Shown here: positions 1 to 8,994 of the stretch, piece by piece
Layout of the letters: every line of letters begins with the position of its first letter
Numbering within the stretch: the first letter of the stretch is position 1
Source of the DNA: a virus
Virus record (IMG/VR): IMGVR_UViG_3300046455_000123
Coordinates: 1-38,454 of that record
DNA: 38,454 nt
Strand: one strand, 5' to 3'
Position numbers and translations under genes: made by a program
The notes under the pieces: generated by a model
Databases searched by the model: none
Told to the model about the DNA's origin: nothing
Seen by the model: only the letters and a program-made list of their open reading frames with translations

Positions 1-20
1 GGCCGCGGAAAGAGGCGTAA
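1..20 (+). CDS. 3' end of AT-hook head protein (duplicate of right end)
   Basis: Partial: only the last six codons and TAA stop are present here. The full gene is at 37754-38347. On the circle this fragment and that gene are the same sequence. Confidence 0.9.
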
Positions 21-127
21 ACCATGACGACAATGTTGCAGTTGATCCAGCAGGCTACCGGTGAATTGGGGCTTGCCGTGCCAGCGGCTGTGGCCGGCAA
101 TACGGCACAGGATACGGTGCAACAGTT
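1..127. repeat. Left copy of 127-bp terminal direct overlap
   Basis: These 127 bases are identical to the last 127 of the window. The length equals a common maximal assembly k-mer, so it most likely marks a closed circular assembly rather than a biological terminal repeat. Bases 1-20 are the last codons and TAA stop of the head protein gene complete at 37754-38347, and bases 24-127 begin the adaptor gene. Confidence 0.95.
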
Positions 128-941
128 GGCGCTATTGAACGCGGTCGGGTATGACCTTCTGCGCGAGCCTGCTTTCAACTGGCAGGCTCTGACGACCGAG
201 TACCGTTTTACGACCCAATGGACGATCCAGACGGGCAACGTAACGAACGGCTCGGCCGTCATCACCAATATCCCGTCTACCGCGGCTATCACGGCCGGAA
301 CATACATGGTGACGGGAACCGGCATCAACCAGGACACGTACGTGCTATCGGTTGACTCGCCGACGCAGGTCACGATGACGCAGCCTGCATCGGCCAGCGG
401 CACGGCCGTCTCGCTGACCTTCGCGCAGACCAAGTACTCATTCCCCGCGGACTATCAGCGCATCATCGACCGCACGCAGTGGGACAAGTCGAAGCATTGG
501 GAAATGCTCGGGCCGGAAGATCCGCAGCAGTGGCAATGGCTGAAGTCCGGCTATATCGCGACCGGCCCGCGCATCCGCTGGCGCATCCTCGGCAACACGT
601 TCCAGATTTGGCCCGGTGTCAGCACGTCCGAATATCTCGGCTTCGAGTACGTCTCGAAGTATTTCGTGCAGGACGCAGGCGGCACGCGCAAAGCAAGCTT
701 CACAGCCGATAACGATACGTGCCTGTTCGACGACCGGCTGATGGTCGCCGGGCTGAAGCTGAAGTACTTCGGCATTAAGGGATTCGAGACGCAGATCCTG
801 CAGGACGAGTACGACGCGATCCTCTCGTCCGTCAAGGGCGAGGAGCAGGGCGCCGCGATGCTCTCCCTGGCGCCGCGGCTGTCGAGCTATCTGCTCGGGC
901 CGGAGAATATTCCAGACAGTTTTTCTACGACCGGTCCGTAA
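24..941 (+). CDS. Putative head-tail adaptor (connector) protein
   Basis: This 305-aa protein sits just after the head genes on the circular map and before the tail hub gene, where podoviruses keep the ring protein that joins portal to tail. The N-terminal part (about 1-60) and C-terminal part (about 137-300, rich in W, Y and acidic helices) look like an adaptor. Residues about 70-133 form a Thr/Ser/Val-rich beta insert (NGSAVITNIPST...SVDSPTQVTM), a type of module found in many phage structural proteins. The ATG follows an AAAGAGG ribosome site that overlaps the end of the previous gene, so translation is probably coupled. The function rests on position and general similarity; no catalytic motif is expected. 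The first 104 bases are repeated at the right end of the window. Confidence 0.6.
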   Translation: MTTMLQLIQQATGELGLAVPAAVAGNTAQDTVQQLALLNAVGYDLLREPAFNWQALTTEYRFTTQWTIQTGNVTNGSAVITNIPSTAAITAGTYMVTGTGINQDTYVLSVDSPTQVTMTQPASASGTAVSLTFAQTKYSFPADYQRIIDRTQWDKSKHWEMLGPEDPQQWQWLKSGYIATGPRIRWRILGNTFQIWPGVSTSEYLGFEYVSKYFVQDAGGTRKASFTADNDTCLFDDRLMVAGLKLKYFGIKGFETQILQDEYDAILSSVKGEEQGAAMLSLAPRLSSYLLGPENIPDSFSTTGP

Positions 942-2522
942 ATGACCAATATCACCGGTATTGCAGCAGCAGCGCAGCGGCGACGCCGCACCGCGCAAGG
1001 GCAGCGCTCGGCTACGGTCAACCTGCCGGCGCCGATTGGCGGGTGGAATGCGCGCGATTCTCTGGCGCAAATGCCTCCCGAAGATGCGGTAACGCTCACG
1101 AACTGGTTTCCGACGACATCCGATGTAATGGCGCGTCAGGGCTATACGCGGTGGGCTACCGGGTTCGCTGGCGACGTCAACACGCTGATGCCGTATAACC
1201 CGTCATCGGGCAGCAGCAAGCTATTTGCCGCGTCGGGTGCGTCGATCTATGAAATCAGCGGCGGCGGCGCCATTGGGGCACCATCGACGACCGGCTTTAC
1301 CAGCGATAAGTTTTCGTACACGAATTTCTCGACGAGTGCTGGCCCGTTTCTCGGCATCGTCAACGGGCAGGATGGCTATTTCGTCTATGACGGAACGACC
1401 TGGCAGAGCGTCACGAACGGCTCATCTCCGATCTCGATTACCGGGGTCACCCCATCCACGCTCAGCTTTATTACCTCGTTTGCGAGCCGCGTCTGGTTCA
1501 TCCAGAAGAACACCCTCAATGCCTGCTACCTTCCGGTGAGCAGCGTAGGCGGGGCGGTGCAGGTGTTCCCGTTGCAGGCAATCTTCAGGCGTGGCGGCTT
1601 CCTCGTCTCGATGGGAGTTTGGACTGTTGACGGCGGTTTTGGAACGCAGGACAACCTGTGCTTCGTGACGTCCGAAGGTGAGGTTGCGGTCTACCAGGGT
1701 ACGGACCCTTCGCAGGCGTCTACATTCTCGCTGGTAGGCGTCTACCAGCTCGGTTCCCCGATGGGGTTCCGGTCGTTCCTGAAATACGGCGGCGACCTGC
1801 TGTACATAGGGAAGGATGGTCTCGGACCGTTGTCAGCGCTGCTCGCGTCTACCCGCATCAATACGCAAGTCAACCTGACCGGCAAGATTCAAGGCGCGAT
1901 CTCGCAGGCGACCAGTCTATACCCGGACAATTACGGGTGGTGCATGGTGCTGTTCCCATTGCAGAACATGCTGATTCTGAATGTCCCGGTTGGCGCAGGG
2001 CTGCAACAGCAGTATGTGATGAACACCATCACCGGCGCATGGTGCAACTTCACCGGTTGGAACGCGAATCACTGGGAGCGCTTCAACGACCAGATCTATT
2101 TCGCCAGTAACGGCTTTGTCGGCTTGGCATGGAATGGATTCTCGGACAACAGCACGAACATCAATGCGGTTGCTCAGCAGGCGTTCAGCGAGTACGGCAC
2201 GCCGTTGCAAAAGCGTTTCACGATGATGCGGCCGATCATCTGGACCAACGGCGCCCCTGCTCTTGCGGCAGGGATCAACGTTGATTACGACCAGAACATT
2301 CCGCAGTCAATGCTCAACTTCCTGCCGCTGAATTTCGGCGTGTGGGATACGGCTATTTGGGACGCGGGATTGTGGGGCGGCTCGCTTCAGATCGCGAAAG
2401 CCTGGCAGGGCGTGAGCGGTGTTGGAATGACCGGCTCGCCTACTCTCAAGGCTGCAATCAACGGCACAGAAACGCATTGGGCGGCCTCTGACATCGTTTT
2501 CGAGACGGGCTGGACAGTCTAA
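942..2522 (+). CDS. Tail hub/nozzle-like structural protein (propeller type)
   Basis: This 526-aa protein starts on the base after the previous stop. After a short basic N-terminus, residues about 26-65 carry the pattern PIGGWNARDSLAQMPPEDAV...NWFPT...RQGY, typical of podovirus tail proteins related to the P22 gp10 stabilisation protein or nozzle class. The remainder is repetitive beta sequence with many G-x-F/W-x-Y and VYQG/YIGK turns, as expected for a beta-propeller. In the virion it would plug or extend the portal channel below the adaptor. The class assignment is from pattern recognition. It overlaps the next gene by one base (TAATG). Confidence 0.65.
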   Translation: MTNITGIAAAAQRRRRTAQGQRSATVNLPAPIGGWNARDSLAQMPPEDAVTLTNWFPTTSDVMARQGYTRWATGFAGDVNTLMPYNPSSGSSKLFAASGASIYEISGGGAIGAPSTTGFTSDKFSYTNFSTSAGPFLGIVNGQDGYFVYDGTTWQSVTNGSSPISITGVTPSTLSFITSFASRVWFIQKNTLNACYLPVSSVGGAVQVFPLQAIFRRGGFLVSMGVWTVDGGFGTQDNLCFVTSEGEVAVYQGTDPSQASTFSLVGVYQLGSPMGFRSFLKYGGDLLYIGKDGLGPLSALLASTRINTQVNLTGKIQGAISQATSLYPDNYGWCMVLFPLQNMLILNVPVGAGLQQQYVMNTITGAWCNFTGWNANHWERFNDQIYFASNGFVGLAWNGFSDNSTNINAVAQQAFSEYGTPLQKRFTMMRPIIWTNGAPALAAGINVDYDQNIPQSMLNFLPLNFGVWDTAIWDAGLWGGSLQIAKAWQGVSGVGMTGSPTLKAAINGTETHWAASDIVFETGWTV

Positions 2523-2971
2523 TGAAACGCATCGTTTGGGATCAGCCGGAGCGCGTGATGCGCTTCGTAGCGGATCGTATCGGCGAGAAAGAGCTTTTCA
2601 AATACTACGGCATCGGGCTTGAACGCGATGGCGAGCTTATCGCGGGCGTTCTCTTCGAGCAGCACAACGGCCCTAACGTAATGATGCACGTTGCTTCGGA
2701 TGGCTCTAGGCACTGGATGACGCCGGCCTACATGGCTGCGTGCTTCAAATACCCGTTTCTTTACCTGAACGTGAATCGGGTAACTGGCTTGGTGCGTGCC
2801 GACAACAAAGACGCTCAGCGTTTCGACGAAGCGCTTGGATTCAATCCGGAAGGCGTGTTACGGGAAGCCGCGGCAGACGGCACCGATCTGATCCTGTACG
2901 GGATGCTCAAACGGGAGTGCAGGTATCTGGATGGGAAATATCACGAAGCGCTGCTCAAGGAAACGAAATGA
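2522..2971 (+). CDS. GNAT-acetyltransferase-like phage protein
   Basis: This 149-aa protein lies between two tail genes, with TAATG overlap upstream and ATGA overlap downstream. The order of alternating strands and helices, the segment LYLNVNRVTGLVRADNKDAQ and the following RFDEALGF...LREAAADGTDLILYGM resemble the C-terminal half of the GNAT fold, where acetyl-CoA binds. Similar small proteins are common inside podovirus tail operons. Whether it acetylates a virion protein, a host factor or nothing at all cannot be told from sequence. Confidence 0.55.
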   Translation: MKRIVWDQPERVMRFVADRIGEKELFKYYGIGLERDGELIAGVLFEQHNGPNVMMHVASDGSRHWMTPAYMAACFKYPFLYLNVNRVTGLVRADNKDAQRFDEALGFNPEGVLREAAADGTDLILYGMLKRECRYLDGKYHEALLKETK

Positions 2972-4332
2972 ACGTCTTTAAGCTTCTCAAATATCTGCTC
3001 GTAGACGCATTCACGTTCTATGGCGGCGGCGGCAAGGGGGGCGGCTCGGCGCCTTCCTATCCCGATCCCAAGGTAGTCGCGCAGGCCACGACGCAGACCA
3101 ACACGGATACGGCCGCCTTTAACAAGGCGCTGAACCTCAATAATTTCTCGAATCCGTTTGGATCGCAGCAAACGACGCAAACCGGTGTTGACCCGCAGAC
3201 CGGCGCACCGATCTATAATTCGTCTGTCACTGCTAGCCCAGAATTGCAGAGCCTTTTTAATGGAACTCTGGGCGCCGCTGCAAACAGCAACACCATCAAT
3301 AATCATTCTCTTGGTGGGCTGCAAGACCTAAACAATCAATACTCCGGTCTTAATAATGGTCTGGGCGGTCTTCAGACTCAATACCAAGGACTTAACCAGA
3401 ACATCGGCGCGCTGGGCGGACAATATTCGAACCTTCAAGGCCAACTCGCCGGCATCAATTCTTCGATCGACCCTAACGCCGGTAAAGCCGCACAGCAGGC
3501 CGGCCAAGATGCTGCCTACGCATCGCAGACCCAATATCTCGATCCGCAGTTCTCGCAACAGGGCGAATCGCTCAGCGCGCAGCTAGCCAATCAAGGTCTG
3601 TCTCCGGGTTCGCAGGCGTACAACAACGCCATGACGAACTTTAACAATCAAAAGCAGCAGGCATACAGCAACGCGCAGAATCAAGCGATTCTTACAGGCT
3701 CGCAGATCGGCGCGCAGTCGCTCAATAACCAGTTGAACGCGGCTAGCACGAAGGCGGGGCTCGTTGGTCAGCAGGGCGGGATGGTTGGAAATCAGGCGGG
3801 GCTGTTTGGTCTGCAAGGTCAGAACCTCGGTCAGCAGGCCGGAATCTACGGTCAGCAAGGGGCTAATCTCGGTGCGCAGGGCGGGATATATGGTCAGCAA
3901 ACCGGCATCGGGCAACTTCCATTTTCTAATCTTGCGTCTGTCGGCAGCATGATTCCTGGCTATACCGGGACCGGTCAATCGAGCGCGAATCCGGCCGACA
4001 TCGCGGGTCTATTCAACAACCAGTATCAGTCGCAGCTCGCCGGCTACAACGCGGGGCAGGCGAGTTCGAATAACCTCACAAGCGGCTTGTTTGGCCTCGG
4101 CTCTTCGGCTCTGATGGGCTACATGATGTCCGATCGTCGCACGAAACGGGCTATCAGGCGTGTGGCGACGTGGGCGAATGGCTTGGGCGTCTACACCTAT
4201 CGCTACATGTGGGAGCCGAATGGCGTCCGGCATCTCGGCTTCATGGCCGACGAAGTACACAAGGTCGCGCCGCATGCGGTTATCCGCGGTGCAGACGGGT
4301 TCGATCGCGTCAACTACCAGATGGCGGCGTAA
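2968..4332 (+). CDS. Virion/ejection protein with S74-like C-terminal domain
   Basis: The chosen ATG overlaps the previous stop (ATGA) and gives 454 aa. An upstream in-frame ATG would overlap the GNAT-like gene heavily. The N-terminus is hydrophobic (MNVFKLLKYLLVDAF) and then Gly-rich. Residues about 115-165 are short N/L/G/Q repeats (GLNN, GLQ), and about 263-315 are QQGG/NLG repeats. The last 65 residues (MSDRRTKRAIRRV ... GVYTYRYMWE ... GFMADEVHKVAPHAV) resemble the intramolecular chaperone/peptidase S74 domain and keep the Ser-Asp and Lys of that family, but in a very short form. The protein is probably an internal or tail-tip component. Confidence 0.6.
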   Translation: MNVFKLLKYLLVDAFTFYGGGGKGGGSAPSYPDPKVVAQATTQTNTDTAAFNKALNLNNFSNPFGSQQTTQTGVDPQTGAPIYNSSVTASPELQSLFNGTLGAAANSNTINNHSLGGLQDLNNQYSGLNNGLGGLQTQYQGLNQNIGALGGQYSNLQGQLAGINSSIDPNAGKAAQQAGQDAAYASQTQYLDPQFSQQGESLSAQLANQGLSPGSQAYNNAMTNFNNQKQQAYSNAQNQAILTGSQIGAQSLNNQLNAASTKAGLVGQQGGMVGNQAGLFGLQGQNLGQQAGIYGQQGANLGAQGGIYGQQTGIGQLPFSNLASVGSMIPGYTGTGQSSANPADIAGLFNNQYQSQLAGYNAGQASSNNLTSGLFGLGSSALMGYMMSDRRTKRAIRRVATWANGLGVYTYRYMWEPNGVRHLGFMADEVHKVAPHAVIRGADGFDRVNYQMAA

Positions 4333-5313
4333 ATGGGCGTCTTCGGAAACACTCTCGATTCGGACAATCACGAGTCTCCGATTGGCGCTATCGGCGGCAA
4401 GATTCAGCGCTGGACCGACCCCATTGCTTGGATTCCGGGTGGCATCGGCACGAAATGGGTCGACCTGACTTCGCACACGCTGCCGAAAGTCACGAATCAG
4501 GTGCTGGCACCGGTCGCGCAGTTCAACGGCAAGATCGACAAGACGATTAACCCGCTTCGGAAAATACCGGCTGTCGACAACGTGATGAACACGGTCGAAG
4601 CGAAACCGGGCGACGCGATCGGAACGGCCATCGGTGGCTACTTCGCGGCTCCGCTGCTAGCTGGTGCGGGTGCAGCCGGCGGGGCTGGTGGCGGCGCAGC
4701 GGCCGGCGAAGGTGCGGCCGGCGCGAGCGGTGGACTCGGTAGCAGCCTCGGCGGTCTGTTCGGTGGTGGTACGGCAGGCGCAGAGGGCGCGGGCGGCGCA
4801 ACCGGTCTAACTGGCATGTTCAGCGGCCCGGCAGCCTTCGGTGACGCAGGCTTGACAGGCACGGTATCGGCGGGCGGCTCGGGGCTCTCTGGTGCGACTG
4901 CCGGCGAGATGGGCGGTGCGCTCGGCTCGTCGCCAACGGGCTTATTCAGTGGCCTCTTGCCTGGCGGCGGCATGACGGGCACGTCAAGCGGTGCGCTTGG
5001 CGGCGGTCTGTCGGGCGAAGTCGCGGGCGGCTCGTCGATCGGTGGCGCATCGATGGGCGGCATGGGTGGCAACTTCACCAGCATGCTGCAGCAGATGCTG
5101 AGCCAGCAGAGCAAGAATTCGCAGCAGCAATCGCAATCCTCGGCGCAGCAGGCCAACAACGGCAATTTCACGCCGAGCAATGCCGCGCTCGCAAACATGC
5201 TCAGTCAACAGCAGAACATGGCGAACACGCAAGCACTTCAGCAAAACTTGGCGCGCGACCAGCAACGCCGGCAAGCAATCGCACAAGCTTTGAACGGGGG
5301 CAACTATGCCTAA
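4333..5313 (+). CDS. Gly/Ala-rich virion (ejection) protein
   Basis: This 326-aa protein begins on the base after the previous stop and overlaps the next gene by 8 bp. Residues 1-90 are mixed (IGGKIQRWTDPIAWIPGG). Residues about 95-240 are a low-complexity Gly/Ala/Ser stretch able to insert in or cross membranes. The C-terminus is Gln/Asn-rich and helical (QQMLSQQSKNSQQQSQSS). Tandem genes of this composition in podoviruses encode proteins carried in the capsid and ejected with the DNA to form a conduit across the envelope. No named domain is recognised. Confidence 0.55.
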   Translation: MGVFGNTLDSDNHESPIGAIGGKIQRWTDPIAWIPGGIGTKWVDLTSHTLPKVTNQVLAPVAQFNGKIDKTINPLRKIPAVDNVMNTVEAKPGDAIGTAIGGYFAAPLLAGAGAAGGAGGGAAAGEGAAGASGGLGSSLGGLFGGGTAGAEGAGGATGLTGMFSGPAAFGDAGLTGTVSAGGSGLSGATAGEMGGALGSSPTGLFSGLLPGGGMTGTSSGALGGGLSGEVAGGSSIGGASMGGMGGNFTSMLQQMLSQQSKNSQQQSQSSAQQANNGNFTPSNAALANMLSQQQNMANTQALQQNLARDQQRRQAIAQALNGGNYA

Positions 5314-7168
5314 TGCATCGCCGGGAATGACCGTCCTTCCGCAGTTTCAGGGGGACATGTATTCGCTTCAGAATAAGCAGGCGCTTGCACAGGCGCTGAT
5401 GCAGTCCGCGCTGACACCTCAGAACACGCAGGCGGTCGGCTCTGGTCCGTACACGGTCGTTCCGAAGTACAACATCGGCGGCGGCCTCGCTCAACTCGGA
5501 CAGGCGTTGCTCGCTGCGAAGATGCAGAATCAGACTGCGCAGGGCTACAGGGATCTCGGGCAGAATCAATGGGCGGCGCTTACTGGCGGTCAGCCTTCGG
5601 GCGTGGGCGGAACTGACTCGGGCACGAGTGCATCCGGTGCGAGCCCGCAGCAATTGGCCTCGGCTCTCAGCGGGGGGGCGTCTGCTCAGCCTATGCAGGC
5701 TGCTCCGCAACAGTCCGGTGGATTGCTTTCGCCTGGTGGACCGCTGAATCCGAACGGCATCCCGACGACCGCGGCGGCCATGATGTACATGAGCCCGGAA
5801 GGACAGAAGGAATTATTCAAATCGACTGCGGCGGCTTATGCACCCACGGCTGCGACGCTGACTGCGCGTCAGGGGAATATGGACCCTGTAGAGCAAAATC
5901 GGCGCATGGCATTCCACGATTCTTTCGTCGCTCCGGTCACCGGAACCGGTATCTTCCGTGATCCGCGCACCATGCAGCCGACTGCATACAACCCGAATAT
6001 CCCGGATGGCGCAACTCCGTTGTTCGATGCATCCGGCAATGTCGCGAAGGTGCAGCCGATCCAAGGCGCACAGGGTGTGATGCAGGGCAACGCCGCGGCA
6101 ACGGCGGCCGGTGGCGCTCAGTTCAAGCCGGTTCAGGTGTTCAACCCGGAAACTAACCAGATGGAGTACTCGAACGAGGCTGCGGTAACTAATCCGACTG
6201 CCCCTGCTCCGATCCGCAACAACAACCCCGGCGCGATGATGCCCGGTGGCAAGCTTGCACAATACCCGGACATGCAATCCGGTTTGGCTGCGCTCGATGG
6301 CAATTTGTCGAGCTACGGCAAACAGGGCGTCAATACGATCGCCGGCGTCATCAGCAAGTGGGCGCCCCAGAACGAGAACGACACGCAGGCATATATCAAG
6401 GACGTCTCGCAGCGTCTTGGCATCCCGCCGAATCAGAAGATCGACCTCTCCAATCCGCTGCAACGTCAAGCGCTTTCGACTGCCATCGCGCTGCATGAGA
6501 ACGGCCCGTCTGGTGTGTTTGGCGGGGGCCAGCCCTCACCGTCAGCGCGTCCTGCCGCCAGCGCGCCTCTTGGTGCTCAGGCGAACGCTGAAGCGACCGC
6601 CAAGGGCCAAGTCGAGACGATGCAGAAGTCTTACGGAAATCTCCAGAACCTCCGCCAAGGTGGCCCCGCTGCGCTTCAGGATCTCGACAACATGATGGGC
6701 CTCGCGGCCGGCAAGTCGCCTGCAACGGTCGGTCCTTACGTCGCATCGATGGCGGGGCTCGTGAGTTCCAATGCGGCCGAATACGAGAAGTCTAGAGACA
6801 ATCTCGTGACGAACCTTGGCAGCCAACTCGGAATCAGCTCGGACGCGGCGCGGGAAATGGTCTATGGCTCGATTCCTTCCTACGGGGCGCCGAAGACGGC
6901 GATCGCGAACGGACTGGCGACGCTCAAAGGCCAGGTCCAGACGCGCATGTTGAAGTCCGACTACCTATCGGATGCATACGCCTCGGGCGATGCGAAGACG
7001 TATAACCAGCGCGAAAACCAGTTCGACCAGAACATGACGCCTAAGATTGCCGCGGTCGTCGCAATGCCGGCCAGCCCGCAACGTGCTGCGGCGCTTCAAC
7101 AGGCTGCGAAAGATCCGACAGTGCGAGCTAGGCTCGAATGGGCTGCTCGCAATGGGGTGCTGAAATGA
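5306..7168 (+). CDS. Internal virion protein with muralytic-type domain
   Basis: This 620-aa protein has a GGGGG ribosome site inside the preceding gene's last codons. Its Gln/Ala-rich N-terminal half is followed at about residues 300-400 by PIRNNNPGAMM ... GVNTIAGVISKWAP ... AIALHENG. This is a domain seen repeatedly in phage virion proteins and usually regarded as a peptidoglycan-degrading (lysozyme/transglycosylase-like) module. The C-terminal 190 residues are helical. The likely role is local opening of the murein during DNA ejection. Enzymatic activity is inferred from the domain pattern; I cannot point to a proven catalytic residue. Confidence 0.6.
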   Translation: MPNASPGMTVLPQFQGDMYSLQNKQALAQALMQSALTPQNTQAVGSGPYTVVPKYNIGGGLAQLGQALLAAKMQNQTAQGYRDLGQNQWAALTGGQPSGVGGTDSGTSASGASPQQLASALSGGASAQPMQAAPQQSGGLLSPGGPLNPNGIPTTAAAMMYMSPEGQKELFKSTAAAYAPTAATLTARQGNMDPVEQNRRMAFHDSFVAPVTGTGIFRDPRTMQPTAYNPNIPDGATPLFDASGNVAKVQPIQGAQGVMQGNAAATAAGGAQFKPVQVFNPETNQMEYSNEAAVTNPTAPAPIRNNNPGAMMPGGKLAQYPDMQSGLAALDGNLSSYGKQGVNTIAGVISKWAPQNENDTQAYIKDVSQRLGIPPNQKIDLSNPLQRQALSTAIALHENGPSGVFGGGQPSPSARPAASAPLGAQANAEATAKGQVETMQKSYGNLQNLRQGGPAALQDLDNMMGLAAGKSPATVGPYVASMAGLVSSNAAEYEKSRDNLVTNLGSQLGISSDAAREMVYGSIPSYGAPKTAIANGLATLKGQVQTRMLKSDYLSDAYASGDAKTYNQRENQFDQNMTPKIAAVVAMPASPQRAAALQQAAKDPTVRARLEWAARNGVLK

Positions 7169-8883
7169 GCGCGCTCGACGACATCATCGCTCGGGACAGC
7201 GCGCCTCAACAGGCGTCTCCGCTCGACGCGATCATTGCTCGCGACGGACAGGTGGCAGCGCCAGCACAGCCGCAAGCCGCTCCCGCTCCTCAGCCGGCTC
7301 AACCGGCACAGCCATGGCAGACGCCCGGCGCGCTGACGATGGGCGCTGGCGACGCTGTGCGCGGCTACGGTCAGTCAATCGTGCATGGTCTTTCGTGGCT
7401 CGCTGACAAGGTGGCGCCTGACTCGCAGTTCGCCAAAGACGCACGCGCGGCGCTCCCGCAAATCCAGACCACGATCGACACGCAGAACGCCCAGTACGCC
7501 AAGGCGAATCCGGATGCGGGCATGGACTGGAAGCGCCTCGCCGGTCAGGCTGGCGGCATGGCTCTGCTAGGCGGTGGTGGCCTGTCCGCACCCGAGAGCC
7601 TCGCAGGCAAGGCGCTCGTAGGCGCTCTGTCAGGCGTCGCGGGAAGTGCAGCGCAACCGGTGACGGATCTTCAGCCAGGTCAAACCTACGCCGATCAGAA
7701 GCTAGACCAGATCAAGAATAATGCTCTGGTTGGAGCGCTGGCAGGTCCTGCTACCGCCATTGCAGGCAAGGCTATTTCTGGTGCGGGCGGTGCGGCTCAG
7801 CAACAGTTGGCAAAGGCCGGCGTAACGATGACGCCTGGTCAGATTCTCGGCGGCGCAGCGGCGCGTACTGAGGAAAAGCTGAGCAGCGTTCCGGTGCTTG
7901 GCGATCTAATCAAAGGTGCACAGCAACGAGCGGCGAACAGCTTCAACACGGCGACGTACAACGAAGTCTTAGCGCCGCTTGGCGTGAAATATTCCGGCCC
8001 AATCGGTCATGAAGGCGTCGAGGCGGTGCAGCGCACGATCAGTGACGCGTACGACAGCACGCTGTCTAAGATGCAGTTCAAGATCGACCAGCCGTTTATG
8101 GCCGACCTTCAGCAACTCGGCGGCATGGCGCAGAATCTTCCGGCGCAGCAACAGCAGACATTCGCCAATGTCGTTAAAACGCAGATCATCGGAAAGTTCG
8201 GTCCGCAAGGAAATATGGACGGCGATACGCTTAAGGGCGTTCAAAGCGAACTTGGTCGCATGGCGAGAGGCTATGCCGGCGATCCGTCATTCGACAATCG
8301 CCAGCTCGGCGAAGCGATCGGAGCGCTCAAGGATGCCGTCGACAACGCGCTCCCGCGGTCGAACACTCCGGAACTCGCTCAGCAATTGCAGAAGGCCAAC
8401 GCGGCATACGCCAACTTCGTGCGGCTGCGCACGGCGGCAGGCTCTCAAGGCGCGATGAACAACGGCGGGGTCTTCACTGCGGCACAGTTGAACAACGCCG
8501 TGCGGCAGGCCGACAAGTCAGCCGGGAAGGGCGCGTCGGCAACTGGCAACGCGCTGATGCAGGATTTATCGGGCGCCGGTCAGCAAGTGCTCGGCTCGAA
8601 ATATCCAGACAGTGGGACAGCAGGGCGGGCGATGCTCGGGCTAGCGGCTAGTGCTGCGGCCGGTCATGCGCTCCTGCCGGCTGCGGTAGCTGGTCCTGCT
8701 GCGGTGGTCGGAAGTGCTGCGGCGCTTCCTTATACAAAGTACGGTCAAGCGCTCGCGCAGGCATTACTTATGAGTCGTCCCGCGGGGGCGGTCCCAGTAG
8801 GGAATGCGCTTTCGCGCTACGGGGTCCCATTCTCCGCGGCGCTTGGCTCGGCTCTCCTCCCAGCGATAGCTGGCGGCCAGTAA
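7165..8883 (+). CDS. Large DNA-ejection/internal virion protein
   Basis: The ATG overlaps the previous stop (ATGA), giving 572 aa. It opens with two copies of an L-D-(D/A)-I-I-A-R-D motif around residues 3-29, then a Pro/Ala/Gln linker. Next come alternating amphipathic helices and Gly/Ala-rich hydrophobic stretches (for example SLAGKALVGALSGVAGSAA and the C-terminal AGHALLPAAVAGPAAVVGSA). The central VTMTPGQILGGAAARTEEKL segment is typical of podovirus ejection proteins. It is the last of four consecutive ejection-type genes. The last 120 bp are overlapped antisense by a small membrane-protein gene. Confidence 0.6.
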   Translation: MSALDDIIARDSAPQQASPLDAIIARDGQVAAPAQPQAAPAPQPAQPAQPWQTPGALTMGAGDAVRGYGQSIVHGLSWLADKVAPDSQFAKDARAALPQIQTTIDTQNAQYAKANPDAGMDWKRLAGQAGGMALLGGGGLSAPESLAGKALVGALSGVAGSAAQPVTDLQPGQTYADQKLDQIKNNALVGALAGPATAIAGKAISGAGGAAQQQLAKAGVTMTPGQILGGAAARTEEKLSSVPVLGDLIKGAQQRAANSFNTATYNEVLAPLGVKYSGPIGHEGVEAVQRTISDAYDSTLSKMQFKIDQPFMADLQQLGGMAQNLPAQQQQTFANVVKTQIIGKFGPQGNMDGDTLKGVQSELGRMARGYAGDPSFDNRQLGEAIGALKDAVDNALPRSNTPELAQQLQKANAAYANFVRLRTAAGSQGAMNNGGVFTAAQLNNAVRQADKSAGKGASATGNALMQDLSGAGQQVLGSKYPDSGTAGRAMLGLAASAAAGHALLPAAVAGPAAVVGSAAALPYTKYGQALAQALLMSRPAGAVPVGNALSRYGVPFSAALGSALLPAIAGGQ

Positions 8884-8970
8884 CCACTTGTACCCGGCGC
8901 GTGCAACGCCAGTAAAAACGATCATGAGCGTCACGGTAATTGCCGAACGCAAAAACTGATCCGAACTCAT
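8764..8970 (-). CDS. Small single-span membrane protein, antisense in late region
   Basis: This 68-aa reading frame on the opposite strand has a clear ribosome site (GGGAGA, 5 bases before ATG at 8970). Residues about 9-32 (SAITVTLMIVFTGVARAGYK) form a membrane span. The basic and aromatic tail (YRWEESRAKRRGEWDP, then YWDRPRG) is composed like a real cytosolic domain. Its last 120 bp lie antisense to the ejection protein gene. I see no promoter close upstream. It is isolated from other leftward genes and may be an accessory gene. Its function is unknown. Confidence 0.5.
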   Translation of the reverse strand: MSSDQFLRSAITVTLMIVFTGVARAGYKWLLAASYRWEESRAKRRGEWDPVARKRIPYWDRPRGTTHK

Positions 8971-8994
8971 TTTTTCTCCCTTATAGGTGACACG

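Noticed and set aside
4638-5198. Leftward 186-codon Pro/Ala-rich frame.
   Set aside because: It is the reverse complement of the Gly/Ala-rich ejection protein; Pro runs are the expected antisense of Gly codons.
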